64,000 bases of DNA. It comes from Sinohyriopsis cumingii. Lineage: Eukaryota > Mollusca > Bivalvia > Unionida > Unionidae. Position 1 is the stretch's first letter; each line of letters opens with the position of its first letter. The notes under the pieces are model-generated. The model worked only from the letters and a program-made list of their open reading frames with translations. It made no database searches and was not told the DNA's origin. The stretch covers positions 42,963,117 to 43,027,116 of the forward strand of contig CM068839.1 in assembly GCA_028554795.2 (NCBI GenBank), given 5' to 3'. Positions 9,918 to 23,600 of the stretch are shown piece after piece. Position numbers and translations under genes: made by a program.

Positions 9918-12900
9918 GGGAGTTCCTGCTATTTATTTGTTCAGTTTGTTTTAGAAATATCTAGACATTGCAAATATTGGATACATGCAACACAGTTTTT
10001 ATTGAAACAGACCATTCTAGAAACCAGAAATGGACAGCAAGCAGTATGTGTGCTTGTTTACATCGGTAGCTTCCATTTGCATTGAAATGTCACTAAATCA
10101 ACAGTGCTAGGGACCCCTTGGTGACAGTCAGGTTAGAAATTATTAATTACTGAATTAAATGACTAAGATTTGTGCATTTTTTAAAAATATCATTGATGCT
10201 TTTTCATTTAAAAATAATTAGGGTGTACAAACAAATGGTAGGGTGTGTGAATACTATATGTTTTCTCTCAGTTCAATGAAAAATGAGGTTTAAAGTCAGC
10301 ACTAATGTAACTTTAGAACAAACACAAGGTAAAGGTTGTTTTATTTTTCCATTTAGTGTTCACCCCACCCCCAATTTAAACAACTAACAGTATTTGTTTA
10401 AAATTTCTAATGTGACAGCAAGGGGTTTGCTAATACTGTCACATTGTTCACATTTCAAACCAAATGGGTTTCTTGACTAATTTGGTCACTACATTTGCAT
10501 GGATGAGTCTAGTTTTTCTGACAACAGATATGATGAATTTCACTGTCTGAATATTTCCATAACTTTGGGAATTACATCCCTTTGAGCACATATATGTAAG
10601 AGTTACACCTTTTTATTGTTTTAAATTTATTTTTTGAAATATTAAAACTAGACATTGCAAATCTGGGATGCAGATGACACCATTTTTACTGAAAATTGAA
10701 TGTGTAGAGATCCAGAAAAGGACAGGGAGCAGTCTGTTTGGGTGTTTACCAGTAAATTGACAGCTGCTGTTTGGTATGGAACATGAACAAGATGATAGTG
10801 TTAGAGTATGGGTTATAAACTATAAAATTGATATATGAAAGTACTGAGTTTTGTGCACTTTTTATATCCTTGATATTTTTAATTTTTATGTATAAGCAAA
10901 TGCTATAGTTATTTTGTTTCTTGTATGCAATTTCAATATAGTTTTCTCAGGGACTTATGGGGGCACTCTACAGACATGACATACTTCTGAGAGAGTGACA
11001 GGTGTAAGGTGAAATTTTTGCATTAGCAGCATGCACTATTGAGAGAATTTTGGCCTAACTCTATGTACCTCGACTGAAATTACTTTGGATATTGTACTTG
11101 TGCTTTTGATTAAATGAAGAGTGTGTGTGATTTGGATTTTTAATGTAGCTTAAACAATTTTTCAATCATATCACTACAGTGTCTGCATTGTGGCAGTTTA
11201 TAGTGATGTCTAGCACTGGAGCATCATGCTGCAGTCATGTAGCATCATGTCCCACCCAGTCACATTATCCTGACACCAGGATGAAGGATGGAAAGTTTGC
11301 CAAATTTGCTGATTCGACTTATACTCCACAGTGACTTATAGGCTGGCAAATACAGTATATGACATTTTGGGAGCCATACCACAATCGTTTTATATCCAAT
11401 TCAGACCTTGCTGTAGTGAATTCACACTTAGTTACATTGTCTTGAGTGCCCATAAATCATTGCAATCCTTTTCATGTTACAGTTATGAATTTAGGAATTT
11501 TTGGAAAAGTGTTAATATAGGTTACATAAATATTCAAGGCATCAGAGGGAAAATTTATAAAGTAAAACTCATGTTAACTTCTCCAGAGAACAGTACATAT
11601 GTTTGGCATCTCAGAAATAATGTGGACTGAAAGCAGACTGATAATTTCCTCTGCATTGATGGAAATGGCAAACCTGATCAAGAGACAGGAAGGCATGAGG
11701 TAGCATTATCCTTGCGTTAAAAATGGTAAATTTTTCAAGAGAAGGATTGATCTTGAATCTGAAGAAGTTTAATTGATATGGATTTAGATTATCTCAGAAA
11801 AGCTTCAGTTGTTGACTTGAATGAACATTTTGAATTTGAAGTAGAGAGTGTTATAAATGAAGAGAAAGAATGTTACATATTAGGTGATATAAATAGATAC
11901 CTCCTAAATGGACAGATACAGAAAAAAATGGTTGGATTTTGGTGAACCATTCTGGATTTTGCAAGTAGATAATGAACCCACAAGTGTAACATCAAATTCA
12001 AAACACTTATGGACCATATATACACAAATATGCTAGAAAATGTTTAAAGAATTTCTGTTCCAAAAATTGGCCAATGGAATCTTTCTACATTTTGTTTTCG
12101 AAAGAAAGCATATTAACAATGTATAGTACAAAATTGTTCCTAAATCCATTATATACAGGTTATTTTTTAAAACTTTCCACGATGATAATTTCTTGCAAGA
12201 TTTTGTGCAAATTCCCTGGGATACTATCAAACTGGGATACTATTGACGATATTTTAAGCACTTGATTTGAGTTTGGAAGTTGTTAATAAACATGCACCTT
12301 TTGAAGACATAGAGTGAAGTAAGATCATCAATCTGACTGGGTAATCACAGAAATTTTACATACTCCCACGCGAAAAGATGAGACCACTTGAAATCTGTAC
12401 GTAATGAAAATGTATACACAATCTAGAGAAAAAAAGGTAAGCACAATGATTAAACAAGCAAAGAGAAACCAATACTAACAAATTCTCAAAGACATGAAAA
12501 ACAAATCCCAAAAAATTTGAAAGCAGGGAAGTGCAAAAGTAAGATAAATGATCACTATTTAATAATTGTACCGATGTTTATGATACCGATAACATTGCAA
12601 ATATGTTTAATGAATTCTTTGCAAAATTGCAGAACATAAGTTAGACTCAGATCATTCGGAACTAAAATCATTTTTGTTCCACAAAAAATCTTAAAAAATA
12701 CTTAATTTGAAATTCTGCAAATGAGTTCTGATTTTTTTTTAATTACCTAAAACACATTGATGTTTCTCAATCAATAGGGCTTGACAGGATACATGTAGGT
12801 GCAAGACTTCTTATGACAGCTGCATCTGCAAAGGCCGAAAGTATTACCAGTATTACCTTTCTATGTAGTCAGTTTGAGAACAAGTAAATTTGCCCATTCT

Positions 12901-14570
12901 TGGAAAACTCTAGTTGCACCACTACATAAAACTGGATCAATAGAGGATGTAAATAGCTTTAGACTAATATAAATTCTTCTATCCCTTTCCAAATTACTAG
13001 AAAAGCATGTACACAGTTCTTTTATGAACTATCTCAGCAATCATAATCTACTTCACGAAAATCAATCTGGCTTTTAATAAGATCATTCTTGTGAAACTAT
13101 CTCTGAATGACAAGTGTCTGAAAGTCATAGATTAAGGATAGTTTGTTGGTATTGTAGTGAATGATTTTCAAAAAGTGTTTGACCTAGTTGAACATGAAGT
13201 TGTTGTTATTGTATGGTTTAACGCCATTTTTCAGCACAAGATAGGCTATACATGGCAGCCAGTATAAATGGTGGAGGATGAACCTGGGAAAACCCCAGAA
13301 AGAACCACAGACTCACAAGGAGCTAATGGCAAGCTTTCTCACATACCCATATTGGCCAAATCCGAGACTCAAACCCATTCAGACAAAGGTGAGATGGCAG
13401 TGATCTGTAATGGAGAGCACTTTAGATCACTTGGCCACCCGGGGGATAGAACCTAAATTTCTTGAAAACTTAAAAATCTATCAAGGTAGTGAAGATATGC
13501 TTAAGTGATTCACATCCTAATAGGTCTCATTAGGTACAGTAACATTATCTGAAAATAAAACAAGAATTTGTGGAGTACCACGATGCTTGATCTTGTTATT
13601 TATTCTATTAATAAATAATCTCCACTTGAAAATAGGTGATACAGACCTCAGATATGGTGCAAGGAAAATGTTATGATCCTCAATATGGACAAAACAAAAA
13701 TTTACATGACAAAAAGAGCAAGATTGCAAATTGATATGCTGCATGTTCTCTTTAATAATATTGCTCTGAAAATGGCTTATTTTGATACAATTGTTGGATT
13801 ATTTGTAGACTTTAACTTTGCAATGGTTTTATTATACAGATTATATTCAAAAGAAACTAAACTTTTATCTCTGGCTCTTAAAGAAATCCATTCCATTACA
13901 GTACTAAGTTATTTTTCACCAAAGTTACAATCATTTGCATCATGACTACTCAGGTCTAATTTGGTGTAGCACAGGAATGAGAAAATTTTCCAGACTTCAG
14001 GAAAGGGCATTGCAAATAATTTTTGATCAGCAGCTAGATAATATTTAACCATGCCATGCTAACAGTTAAAGTATTACCAATACATGAAAGGATATTCTTT
14101 AGGATTAATGACAGTATGATGTTTAAGGCATCTACAAAATCTGTTCCCATTTACTTGAATGCCATTTTCCAGCAAAGAGAATCTGTTGGTAGTCCAGAAC
14201 GAAGATCATTACAATTTTAATGTACCAAGGCCAAAAAAATGGATCTATTTAAAAATAGCTTTTAATTTTCATGTGCTTATATTCGGAATAAGATTTCACA
14301 TGATTGTAAATCAGGTCAAAGTATTTCTTCCTTTTGTAATAGGTGTATTAGATGGAAGAAATCATAAAATAAAATAAACATATGGTGTTGTTGTTAAAGT
14401 ACAAGTTACACATATAGCATTTATATGAATAGTTTGTGTGTGTGTATGTGTGTGTGTGTGTACATAATACAATTAGATTGTATATACATAATAGAGGTTC
14501 TCAAGGTTGGTAAGTTCTAAATTGTAACTAATCGAATCACCATCTGAAAATAAAGTGTTTATCATTATTA

Positions 14571-14605
<35 letters not shown>

Positions 14606-17600
14606 AATAATATTATAGCAAATGTATCATATTACTTTCAGGTACTGTTCTCCAACTCCTGCTGGCTACTCAGGAGAAGTTTTCTCAGGAGACTTTTAAA
14701 TCTGTCCTGCTTTACCCATCTGAGAACAATAACACTGCCATCACCAGTGTTGTGCCAGCTGACTTTGATGGGGACTCCAGAATGGATGTTCTTGTCACAA
14801 GAAAAATGGTTGGCCAAGACAAGACCAATAACTTGACCAATGTCACCATATACTGGGGCATAGCTGGTGGGCTTGGTATGTAAATTTTTTGTTTATTAAC
14901 ACTTCCAAAACTGGACACTGTCAGGACTGACAGTATGGATCATGTTATAGAAGTGACCAGTATACGGAGTTTAGAATGGCCTTATTGGGTCCATAATTTG
15001 TGGTCAGGCTGCTGAGGGAGCCATTTTGTCATATAACCATTTTGGGGAAGTTTCAAAGAATCAGGGCTCAGACTTGTTGCAAGCCATAGGTGACAGACCA
15101 GTATTTTTCTTTATCACCCAGTGCTAATTTGGCTGAGATTTTCTTGTTTCTCATGAATATTCATATTCCTGTTTAACCAGTCACATGAGTACCATATATA
15201 CTCGCGTATAAGCCGAACAATTTAGGAAAACAAAAATGCCTAGAAGAAGGGAGAGATTGGCTTATCCAGTGTTTAAACTTGACAATTTTTAAGTCTTTAA
15301 GTTGACTACTGTAATTGCTGTAAATCTTAGGACATGAAAAAATAATCTGTTCCTTGTCGTAAGACTTATATGCATTTAAAAATAATTATTTTCGGTGTCC
15401 AGACACTTATTAAACTGTTAGAAAGTACTATGCTTGATTTTGTTATTATTTTGTATGTGCATATTTTTTATTTCTCCAGCACAAAATTAAATAAAGGTAA
15501 ATACAGACTTCATAAATCACGGGCAGGTTGAGTTTCCCAGGGAGATCAGACTGAATTATAATGTACAGTACTTAACACAGCACAAATCGTACATAGGGTC
15601 ACCTAAATCCTTATTTATTCCCAAACATATTAGATGCAGAGTTTGCTTTATTCTTTGTTTTGACCAAATTGCATTCTTCCATATAATATTTCAGCTAGTC
15701 TTTAATATGCACGAGTTACTCTTTTTCAGTGATATAAGCAATCCTACAAATTGAGGTAATATTTATGAAAAGGTTCACACGTTTAATTGTACAAGGCACA
15801 TAACCAGCATAACTGTTTCATGTTCATGAAGAGTGGTAGTAATAAAGCCTAAAATTCTGATTATTGATCAACTAAGATAATCTATTTTAGTTTTGTGTTT
15901 TGGCTAAACAACATCATAACTTTCCACACAGTGGAAAGCTTGCTGTTTCGGCGTCTCCTTTGTTGATAATTGTCGAATTTGTCTTTCATTTTCTGACAGC
16001 AATACAGGCCAGGCAATCATTAAAACTCTGAAACTGTCTTGTGTTAAAGAGGGGATTTTTACCAGAAACTATACCAGTATATTGATGTGTAATTTCCTTT
16101 CATTCCTTAATATTATCATGAATACCGTAGTTTTGTAAAATGGGGTGTAAGGCATACCTGTAAACTTTTAAAAAGCCAAGTAAGGAGACAGAATAAAAAA
16201 GGGAGATTGGAACCTAAAATCGGAAGGTTTTTCATGGCATTTTTAAGCCTTGTTTTCACTAATCTTCTGGGTCCAATAAGCGTGAAATTTGTAAAGGATG
16301 TGCCGTTTCTCCCTGTGACTTGTCTTATTTCCTTCAGGATGTGCCTTATTTTCATATTCAGTTCAGCTGTGGTCAAACTGCATAATATCTAATGGTTAGT
16401 TTTAAATAAACAAGCACGAAATCCAGTGTGACTAATTAAAAGTTAATCCTTATCGATGCATCTGTTTTGTGAAAATGACTGGCCCTCCGTAATAATTAAA
16501 AGAAACCGTGTTCTACACTACTGCATGTTATGCAAGCACCAGCAATTGATTGGCAAATAAAGGATGTCCAATTTTATTGGACTAAATGTTCCTAAATAGG
16601 CAGCCTCACGGTACTGTACATGTGGCAACTATTTTGCCCTCATATATCTGACCTTATTTGCTTATTGTCAATTTGTAAGGCATTTAGTATTGTTTACTAT
16701 TAAACATGTATTCTGAATTAGTTTTTTGAGGACACATATGCTGCATGTTATGTATTTTCATTCCTTCTTTTAAATTAATGATGGTGCCCATTTTTTCGAC
16801 TCTAAGGGATGTACTTCAGCGTAATGTACTTCATTCAGCGCGTGTTCTAACTTACATTGTACATGCAGTGGTGCCATTATGTACATACACTCAGTATCTA
16901 ATTACGAGAGTTGAATCAAACTATATTGTTGTTCTTTGTGTTGTCATACTGGGATCACATTTTTATGAGTTCGGTATTTAAAATTTCAGGGCAAAAATAA
17001 AAATGTAATTACTGGTACATTGATATAAAATGTCCAATGCAATAACACATAAACAAACAATAATTGAGTCAAAAGAGAGTGGTAGTGTTACAGCAACCCA
17101 TGATTGCTCAGTTCTTGTAATCGCTTTATCAAGTTATACACAAATCTGAATTAGGCAGAAACAATAAGAAAATAGAAAATTAAATAAATCACATTTCAAA
17201 CAAGTTTATACCATTTCTTCTTAATAATCATACATGTCAACCCTGAGAGAAGTATATGTGTAATTTTTGTAAATATAAATTTGCCTAAATAAATGCATTT
17301 AGAACTTACTGCTTGCATCCTGTGATGTCTCGGAGTTGTGGTTCGGCTTATATGTGAGTCTTGCAGTTTTTGGTGTTTATACCTTTTCAGTTGGGGAGGT
17401 CGGCTTATAAGCGAATGGGTTTATACACAAGTATATACGGTAAATTATTCTTGCCATATTGATCCAGTAGGACCTTTCCCACTTTTTAAATGGTCCACTC
17501 AAAGTTTCTCTTGCAAGCACAGTCACTTATCTGTCAATAAAACGACATTTTTGTTTATGCGTACTCATCAAAAATAAGAAAATCTTAGCACAGGCAGACA

Positions 17601-20600
17601 TGGGTGATAAAGGAGCATAGCAGGTTATTGCTAGTGGTTTTTGACGATGGGCTCAAACTAGGATACTCGAATCCCCTCAAGATCAATCGTTCTTTTTAAG
17701 AGGCAGCCATATTTATTCTTCTTTGTGACAATACCTTTGAATGTCTGCTACAATGCTAGGCTTCTCAGAAGTGTTCAATTTGTGTCAGTACATTGATAAG
17801 ATGCTTCTGGGATCAAAGCAGAACATGTTTGTGATTACAGTTTTATATGAAGGCACAACTTAAAAGCAAGTTTTTACTATGGGTCATTTCTAAAGTTGAT
17901 TCTAAATGGAAATCATTCACATACAATATAAAGGCCATTTTTATGTTCCAAAAGTGATTTTAGTCTCATTTTAGCCCTGTTGAATCTTCTTTTGAACTTT
18001 TTATTTGCTAGAAAATGAAATAGATTGATATTGATCTGACATATTTATTATCGTTTTTTTTAATTAGATATACCTTATGTAGTATGTGCTAAATTATTTG
18101 CTAATTAGAACAGGAACATAAACTTTTCATGTCTGGTTAGTAGTTTTTAAATTTGTTACTCTTATTATGTACTGCATATTGTGCTTGTTTGTAAGATGTT
18201 GCTGGCACCATGTGCTATAACTTGCATGCAATTCATGTATGTGCTTGTTTGTAAGATGTTGCTGGCACCATGTGCTATAACTTGCATGCAGCTCATGTAT
18301 GTGCTTGTTTGTAAGATGTTGCTGGCACCATGTGCTATAACTTGCATGCAGCTCATGTATGTGCTTGTTTGTAAGATGTTGCTGGCACCATGTGCTATAA
18401 CTTGCATGCAGCTCATGTATGTGCTTGTTTGTAAGATGTTGCTGGCACCATGTGCTATAACTTGCATGCAGCTCATGTATGTGCTTGTTTGTAAGATGTT
18501 GCTGGCACCATGTGCTATAACTTGCATGCAGCTCATGTATGTGCTTGTTTGTAAGATGTTGCTGGCACCATGTGCTGTAACTTGCATGCAGCTCATGTAT
18601 GTGCTTGTTTGTAAGATGTTGCTGGCACCATGTGCTATAACTTGCATGCAGCTCATGTATGTGCTTGTTTGTAAGATGTTGCTGGCACCATGTGCTATAA
18701 CTTGCATGCAGCTCATGTATGTGCTTGTTTGTAAGATGTTGCTGGCACCATGTGCTATAACTTGTATGCAGCTCATGTGTGTGCATGCATGCACATCTTG
18801 TTGCTCACCGAGAGAACACAATTACTTAAGGATTGACTGTTTATTTTTTTTAATTCAACGAACTATGAACCCAAAAAAATGCTTTGCAAACTGTGTAAAC
18901 CATGAAGCCAGTCCTTATGATTAAATTCAGCAGCATAAATACATGTAGTTAAAAATACTCATAATTTAATAACATTCTTTTGTTTCATAAGGTGCACTAA
19001 TACATAAGAGTGAAGATTCTTGATGAATATCTACAGCCAATCAGAAAAAAGCATTAAGTCAAAAAATCAAAATCCATACTTGCACGATAGAAATCATCAT
19101 CCACAAAGACTGTGTCATTGTGTTCAGGCTAAACAAGGTTTTGTTCTTCATTTTGATCAATGTTTAAGACTGTTCAAATTCACCCTGCAAAATACCATCA
19201 TGTCTTCACATCAAGATATGTAAAGACGATGTTTATTTATTCATTTAAAGTCTATTTCATTTGTAACATTGGTAAAGATGTCTCATTTATTTGAAAAAGG
19301 TAAAGTATTTGGTTCATGATTAAAATCTTACAAAAGAAGACTATACAGGCCTTAATATATTATCTAATACCTCATATGTCAAATGTTTGCATAACTCATG
19401 TTCTCTTTTTTTTCTTTCTTTATTTTTGTTTTATTTTATTCTGCCAAATAAATTTCCATATTGTAATGGTATACAGATTTCATATCATATGTTAATACAT
19501 ACACACTGATGAATTTCTCATGGTACCATCATGTCTTTAACATCAAGATATGTAAATAGACGATGTTTATTTTTTCATTTATAGTGTACTTTACTTGTAG
19601 GATTAGTAAAGACATCTCATTTATTTAAAAAAAATATCCAGTATTTCGTTCAGAATAAAAATCTTATGTAGGAAGTCTGAGTTTGAGTGATCCAATATTC
19701 TAATATAGTCCTCAGGTGGGCATGGCTTTAAAAAAATTGGGTTCATACAGATGTGAACCAAAAAAATTGAAAAGGGCTTGGCCATTGAGATTGCTTTAAA
19801 TTGTATTTATATTTGATTTGTGCCAATTTCAGTTTACACCATATCCTCAAGAATGCATCTGTAGCATAAATTAAGCATTACCTGTATGTAAATTTGTGGA
19901 TTTGGGGGAGGAAGGTTTATGTTTTTCTTCTTTTTTGATGATTGTTTAAATTTGGAGATGAAATCTATGAACATTGGTCTTCATGATCAAAAGTGACGGG
20001 ATAATATTTTGAAATGATTTCTGTTCAAGAGGCCATGTTCTATAAAAAGTAGTTATGAAATTTCCAAGATATTTTGACAGATATGTAAAATAAATAGTGT
20101 AACAAATTTAATTATCATCAATGTTTCTTTATGGTTTAAAGTTTGACATTGGATAGAAATTATAATTTGATGCTGCATGTTTTCTTAAAGACTAATTGAT
20201 TATACTTTAAAAACCACTTGCACAGTAATTTACTTAGCAGGTTTGATGTATTGTTGACCCTAGTTAATTGATGTGTCAATCTTGCAGGTGAACATTTCTG
20301 CTTACCAGAACTTTTGGTGGATCAGCCTCTTGTCCTTGAGTAAGTTGTCTATGTATTTGTTTTCAGATTTGTTTCCATTTAAGTACATCTAAAGCATTAA
20401 TTGGCCTGTGTTTGGAGGGCTTTCCTTTGCTATATCACCTGTTATAATTTTGGATGTAATACATTCATGCTATGCTACAAACTTTACAAGAAAACAAATT
20501 TTGGTTTTGATAATCTTGAAAACTGATATAGCCACTTTGTCCAAGTTGGACCTCAGCATTCATCCATAGATCTATTTAGCCATTATTTAGATTATTCTCT

Positions 20601-23600
20601 ATTCTTGGCACCGAAATTGCCATTAGCACAAAATGAATATGCAGGGTCTGTTAGTTGAGCTCTACATCTGTGCAGTGTATGCCACATTTCTATACCTAAA
20701 CATGTACATATTGTAAAAAATACTACTTTCAATATGGTACAGTGCTTGTGTACATACACAGCCGCCAAGGTAAAAGTATGTTAAGACATGCACTTGTAAC
20801 CTCAAATACAACCTGCCAGTAAATGCAAAGTCACATCAGTAAAATGTGAGAATTTGCAACCGAAATGCAAGTTGCCAGTAAACAACCTTCACTTCCATCA
20901 AGGTTTAAAATATTTGAAAATCCATGGATGTATCAAGGGAAGCGGCTTTGAATATCTGGTTGCCCAGACTTTTTTGTTTCCTATATCCATGCGTCTGTTG
21001 GTCATATATTGTACAAATTTAATTCCACTCAGTGACATTCAAAGACTTCAGTGAGTTTCAGTAAAGGTTTGCTTTGAGTTCAATATTAGAAGGCAAGGAT
21101 TACAGTTTATGCCAGAGAAAAGGGCTCCCTGCTCCCTTCCTGCAGGGCATAGCTTACGCTATTTTTCAAGTAAAAGTACTGAGGGTGAGGGTGGCATGAA
21201 TTATACTCATTTTTCCAGTATCAAGTCCAGTGTGGCATTGATTACACTGTTTATCCAGTGACAAGACCAGGGGTCATGAATTACACTCTTTCAAGTGACA
21301 AGACCAGGGGCATGGATTACATTCTTTTTCTAATGATATGACTTGGGTGGGGTGGGGGTATGGATTACATGATTTTTCCAGTGACAAGACTAGGGAGCAT
21401 GTATTCTTTTTCCAGTCACAAAACCAGGGGGCATGAACTATTCTGTTTTTCCAGTGCAAAATCACGGGTATGGATTGCCCTGTTTTTCTAATAAGAAGAC
21501 CAGGGAACATAGGTGAACTGTTTTTCCAGTGATAAAACTTTGGGGAAGGGTTATTGGATTACACTAATTTCCAATGACCAGATCAGAGTGGCTTTCTAAT
21601 GAATAGTCAAGAGTAAGTGGTGGGCTTATTATGTTCTTAGTAGATATAATTTTGTAAACACTGAGAATGAGTATGGACTTGTCATCAAGGATAGATTTAT
21701 TGACAAATAAATACAGTAAGATTGATTTTTGTTCAGAATTTTACTGTTTCACTGGAAATATGTGTAGCTTTATTTAAGTTGCTACAGTGGAATCTGTCTT
21801 GAAAGACCACCCCTTCTGCCAAAACATAATGGTCTCTCATGACAGGTGGTCTCTCATAACAGGTTATAACACTATATAATCTCTAAATCTGTACATGGAG
21901 AACCTGGTCTCTCAAGACAGGTGGTCTCTCATAGCAGTGGTCTCTCAAGACATTTTTTACTGTATATCCTTTCCGGTTGCATAAGTGAAACATTACTTTT
22001 TAAGATTAACAATGACCTTTTGTTAACAAAAAATATAAAGACTGTTATTAGATGTGTTAATTGGAAGTGGAGAGAAGGACGTTCATGGGATATGATAATT
22101 CATTGTAAAGGAAGTTATATATTTGGCAGCGAGATCTCTGGTTTGACATTATTGAATTATTGCAAGTTTTTATTGACATATATTCTAGTCTATATGTTTT
22201 ATGAGCAAAATGGAGGTGAAAAAAAGACATCAGCTATGTTATAATTATTTGCCAGAGTTGCATGAAAGTTAAATAACGTACAGTTTTAAAAATCTGCTTT
22301 AAGGGAAGGGCAGAATGCATATTTCTGTTCTTTGAGCTTGATTTCAGCCACTGAAATTCTCATTTCCATTTATCATTGATTTTCATGTGATATTTCAGTT
22401 GCTTGGATTTTAGGATTGGGAAATGAAGCATAGTTAGATAAACTTTAAACACTGAACCCAAACCCACCTCTGTTTTAAGCTGATTCAACTTCTTAGTAAT
22501 CCAACCAAAATCAGTTAATGTCTTTCTGATCACACATAGTATAATCCATGTCAAAGAACTTCAAACACTGAAGCCAACCAACCCTGCTGAGACAATCAAA
22601 AGGGATGTTAATTATTTTATACTGTTTAAATATAGCAGCTAAATTGTCTTGCCTTGCTTAAGCCAATTCAAAGGCATGTGATTGCAGGCAGTATTACTGT
22701 AAATAAATATTCTTTCCTGCAAGCAAGGTGTGAAAAATAAAGGAAAAAAAAAATCAATAATAAATTTGCAAATGCTTGAGGTTTCAGTTAGTGCTGTGGG
22801 GGATGAGAGACAACTCATCTTGGGAAAAATTAATGACAGAGTATAGATTCTTTGGTTTTTTAAGTCCTTCTTATGTTTGATGGGAGGTAACTCAAATTTA
22901 GGTAGATGATTATTCCATATAGAAGTCTATCTCCCATGGATCTTATTCCACTTATGGTTGTACCTAATACAACAGTAGAAATAAGGAAATCATAGTAATT
23001 CCTCCAAAGTTGTTTCAAATGTTAATATAAATTCATTGTGACATGTTTGGAAAAGAAAACTGAGAAATATTACAAAGCTTATATAGAAAGGGCCAGAAAC
23101 AGCAATATCTCTGGAGTTACATTCTTAAATTGGTATCGCATCAACATTCTAGACCATCAGCATTCTCAATACTTAATGCTAATAATGTTTGTATTGTATG
23201 TAATGCTGATATATTTGTATTGCCTGTAATGCCGATATGTTTGTATTGCCTGTAATGCCAATATGTTTGTATTGCCTGTAATGCCAGTATCTTTGTATTG
23301 CCTGTAATGCCGATATATTTGTATTGCCTGTAATGCCAATATGTTTGTATTGCCTGTAATGCTAATATGTTTGTATTGCCTGTAATGCCAATATGTTTGT
23401 ATTGCCTGTAATGCCAGTATGTTTGTATTGCCTGTAATGCCAATATGTTTGTATGCCAATATATTTGTATTGCATATAATGCTGATATATTTGTATTGTA
23501 TGTAATGCCAATATGTTTGTATTGCATGTAATGTTGATATGTTTGTGTGGCGATATATTTATATTGCATGTAATGCCAATATATTTGTATTGCATGTAAT

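Larger units (their letters stand above)
11300..14603 (+). mobile_element. CR1/L2-type LINE, decayed, about 3.3 kb
   Basis: A non-LTR retrotransposon with a single RT polyprotein, now full of stops and shifts. The endonuclease start is visible near 11508 (NIGYINIQGIRGKIYKVKLM). RT blocks appear near 12775 (IGLDRIHVGARLLMTAA), 12900 (WKTLVAPLHKTGSIEDVN) and 12990 (LSKLLEKHV, then ENQSGF). The C-terminal end is near 14200 (LQFNVPRPKKW...KIAF). The 3' end is an (ATT)n tract (about 14562-14603), typical of CR1/L2-like tails. It ends 38 bp before ITFG1 exon 2. A SINE-A is inserted at 13195-13448. Clade assignment is from motif style only. Confidence 0.78.
7419..14641 (+). other. ITFG1 intron 1 (7.2 kb)
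   Basis: Holds a pogo/Tigger-like copy (7987-8480), a short tandem repeat (9439-9550), two long-inverted-repeat elements (about 9530-10910), a SINE-B piece (11112-11285) and a CR1/L2-type LINE with a SINE-A inside it (11300-14603). In 7419-7986, 8480-9438 and 10911-11111 I see only AT-rich unique sequence. Confidence 0.75.
14876..20287 (+). other. ITFG1 intron 2 (5.4 kb)
   Basis: Holds a 2.25-kb terminal-inverted-repeat element (15190-17442), the 60-bp minisatellite (18181-18780) and a spaced direct repeat (19190-19680). The stretches 14876-15189, 17443-18180 and 19690-20287 show only AT-rich sequence with no feature I can name. Confidence 0.75.

Noticed and set aside
18181-18924. Open frames of about 218-247 codons on both strands
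   Set aside because: They are the 60-bp minisatellite read in frames without stops; no protein-level constraint and inside an intron.
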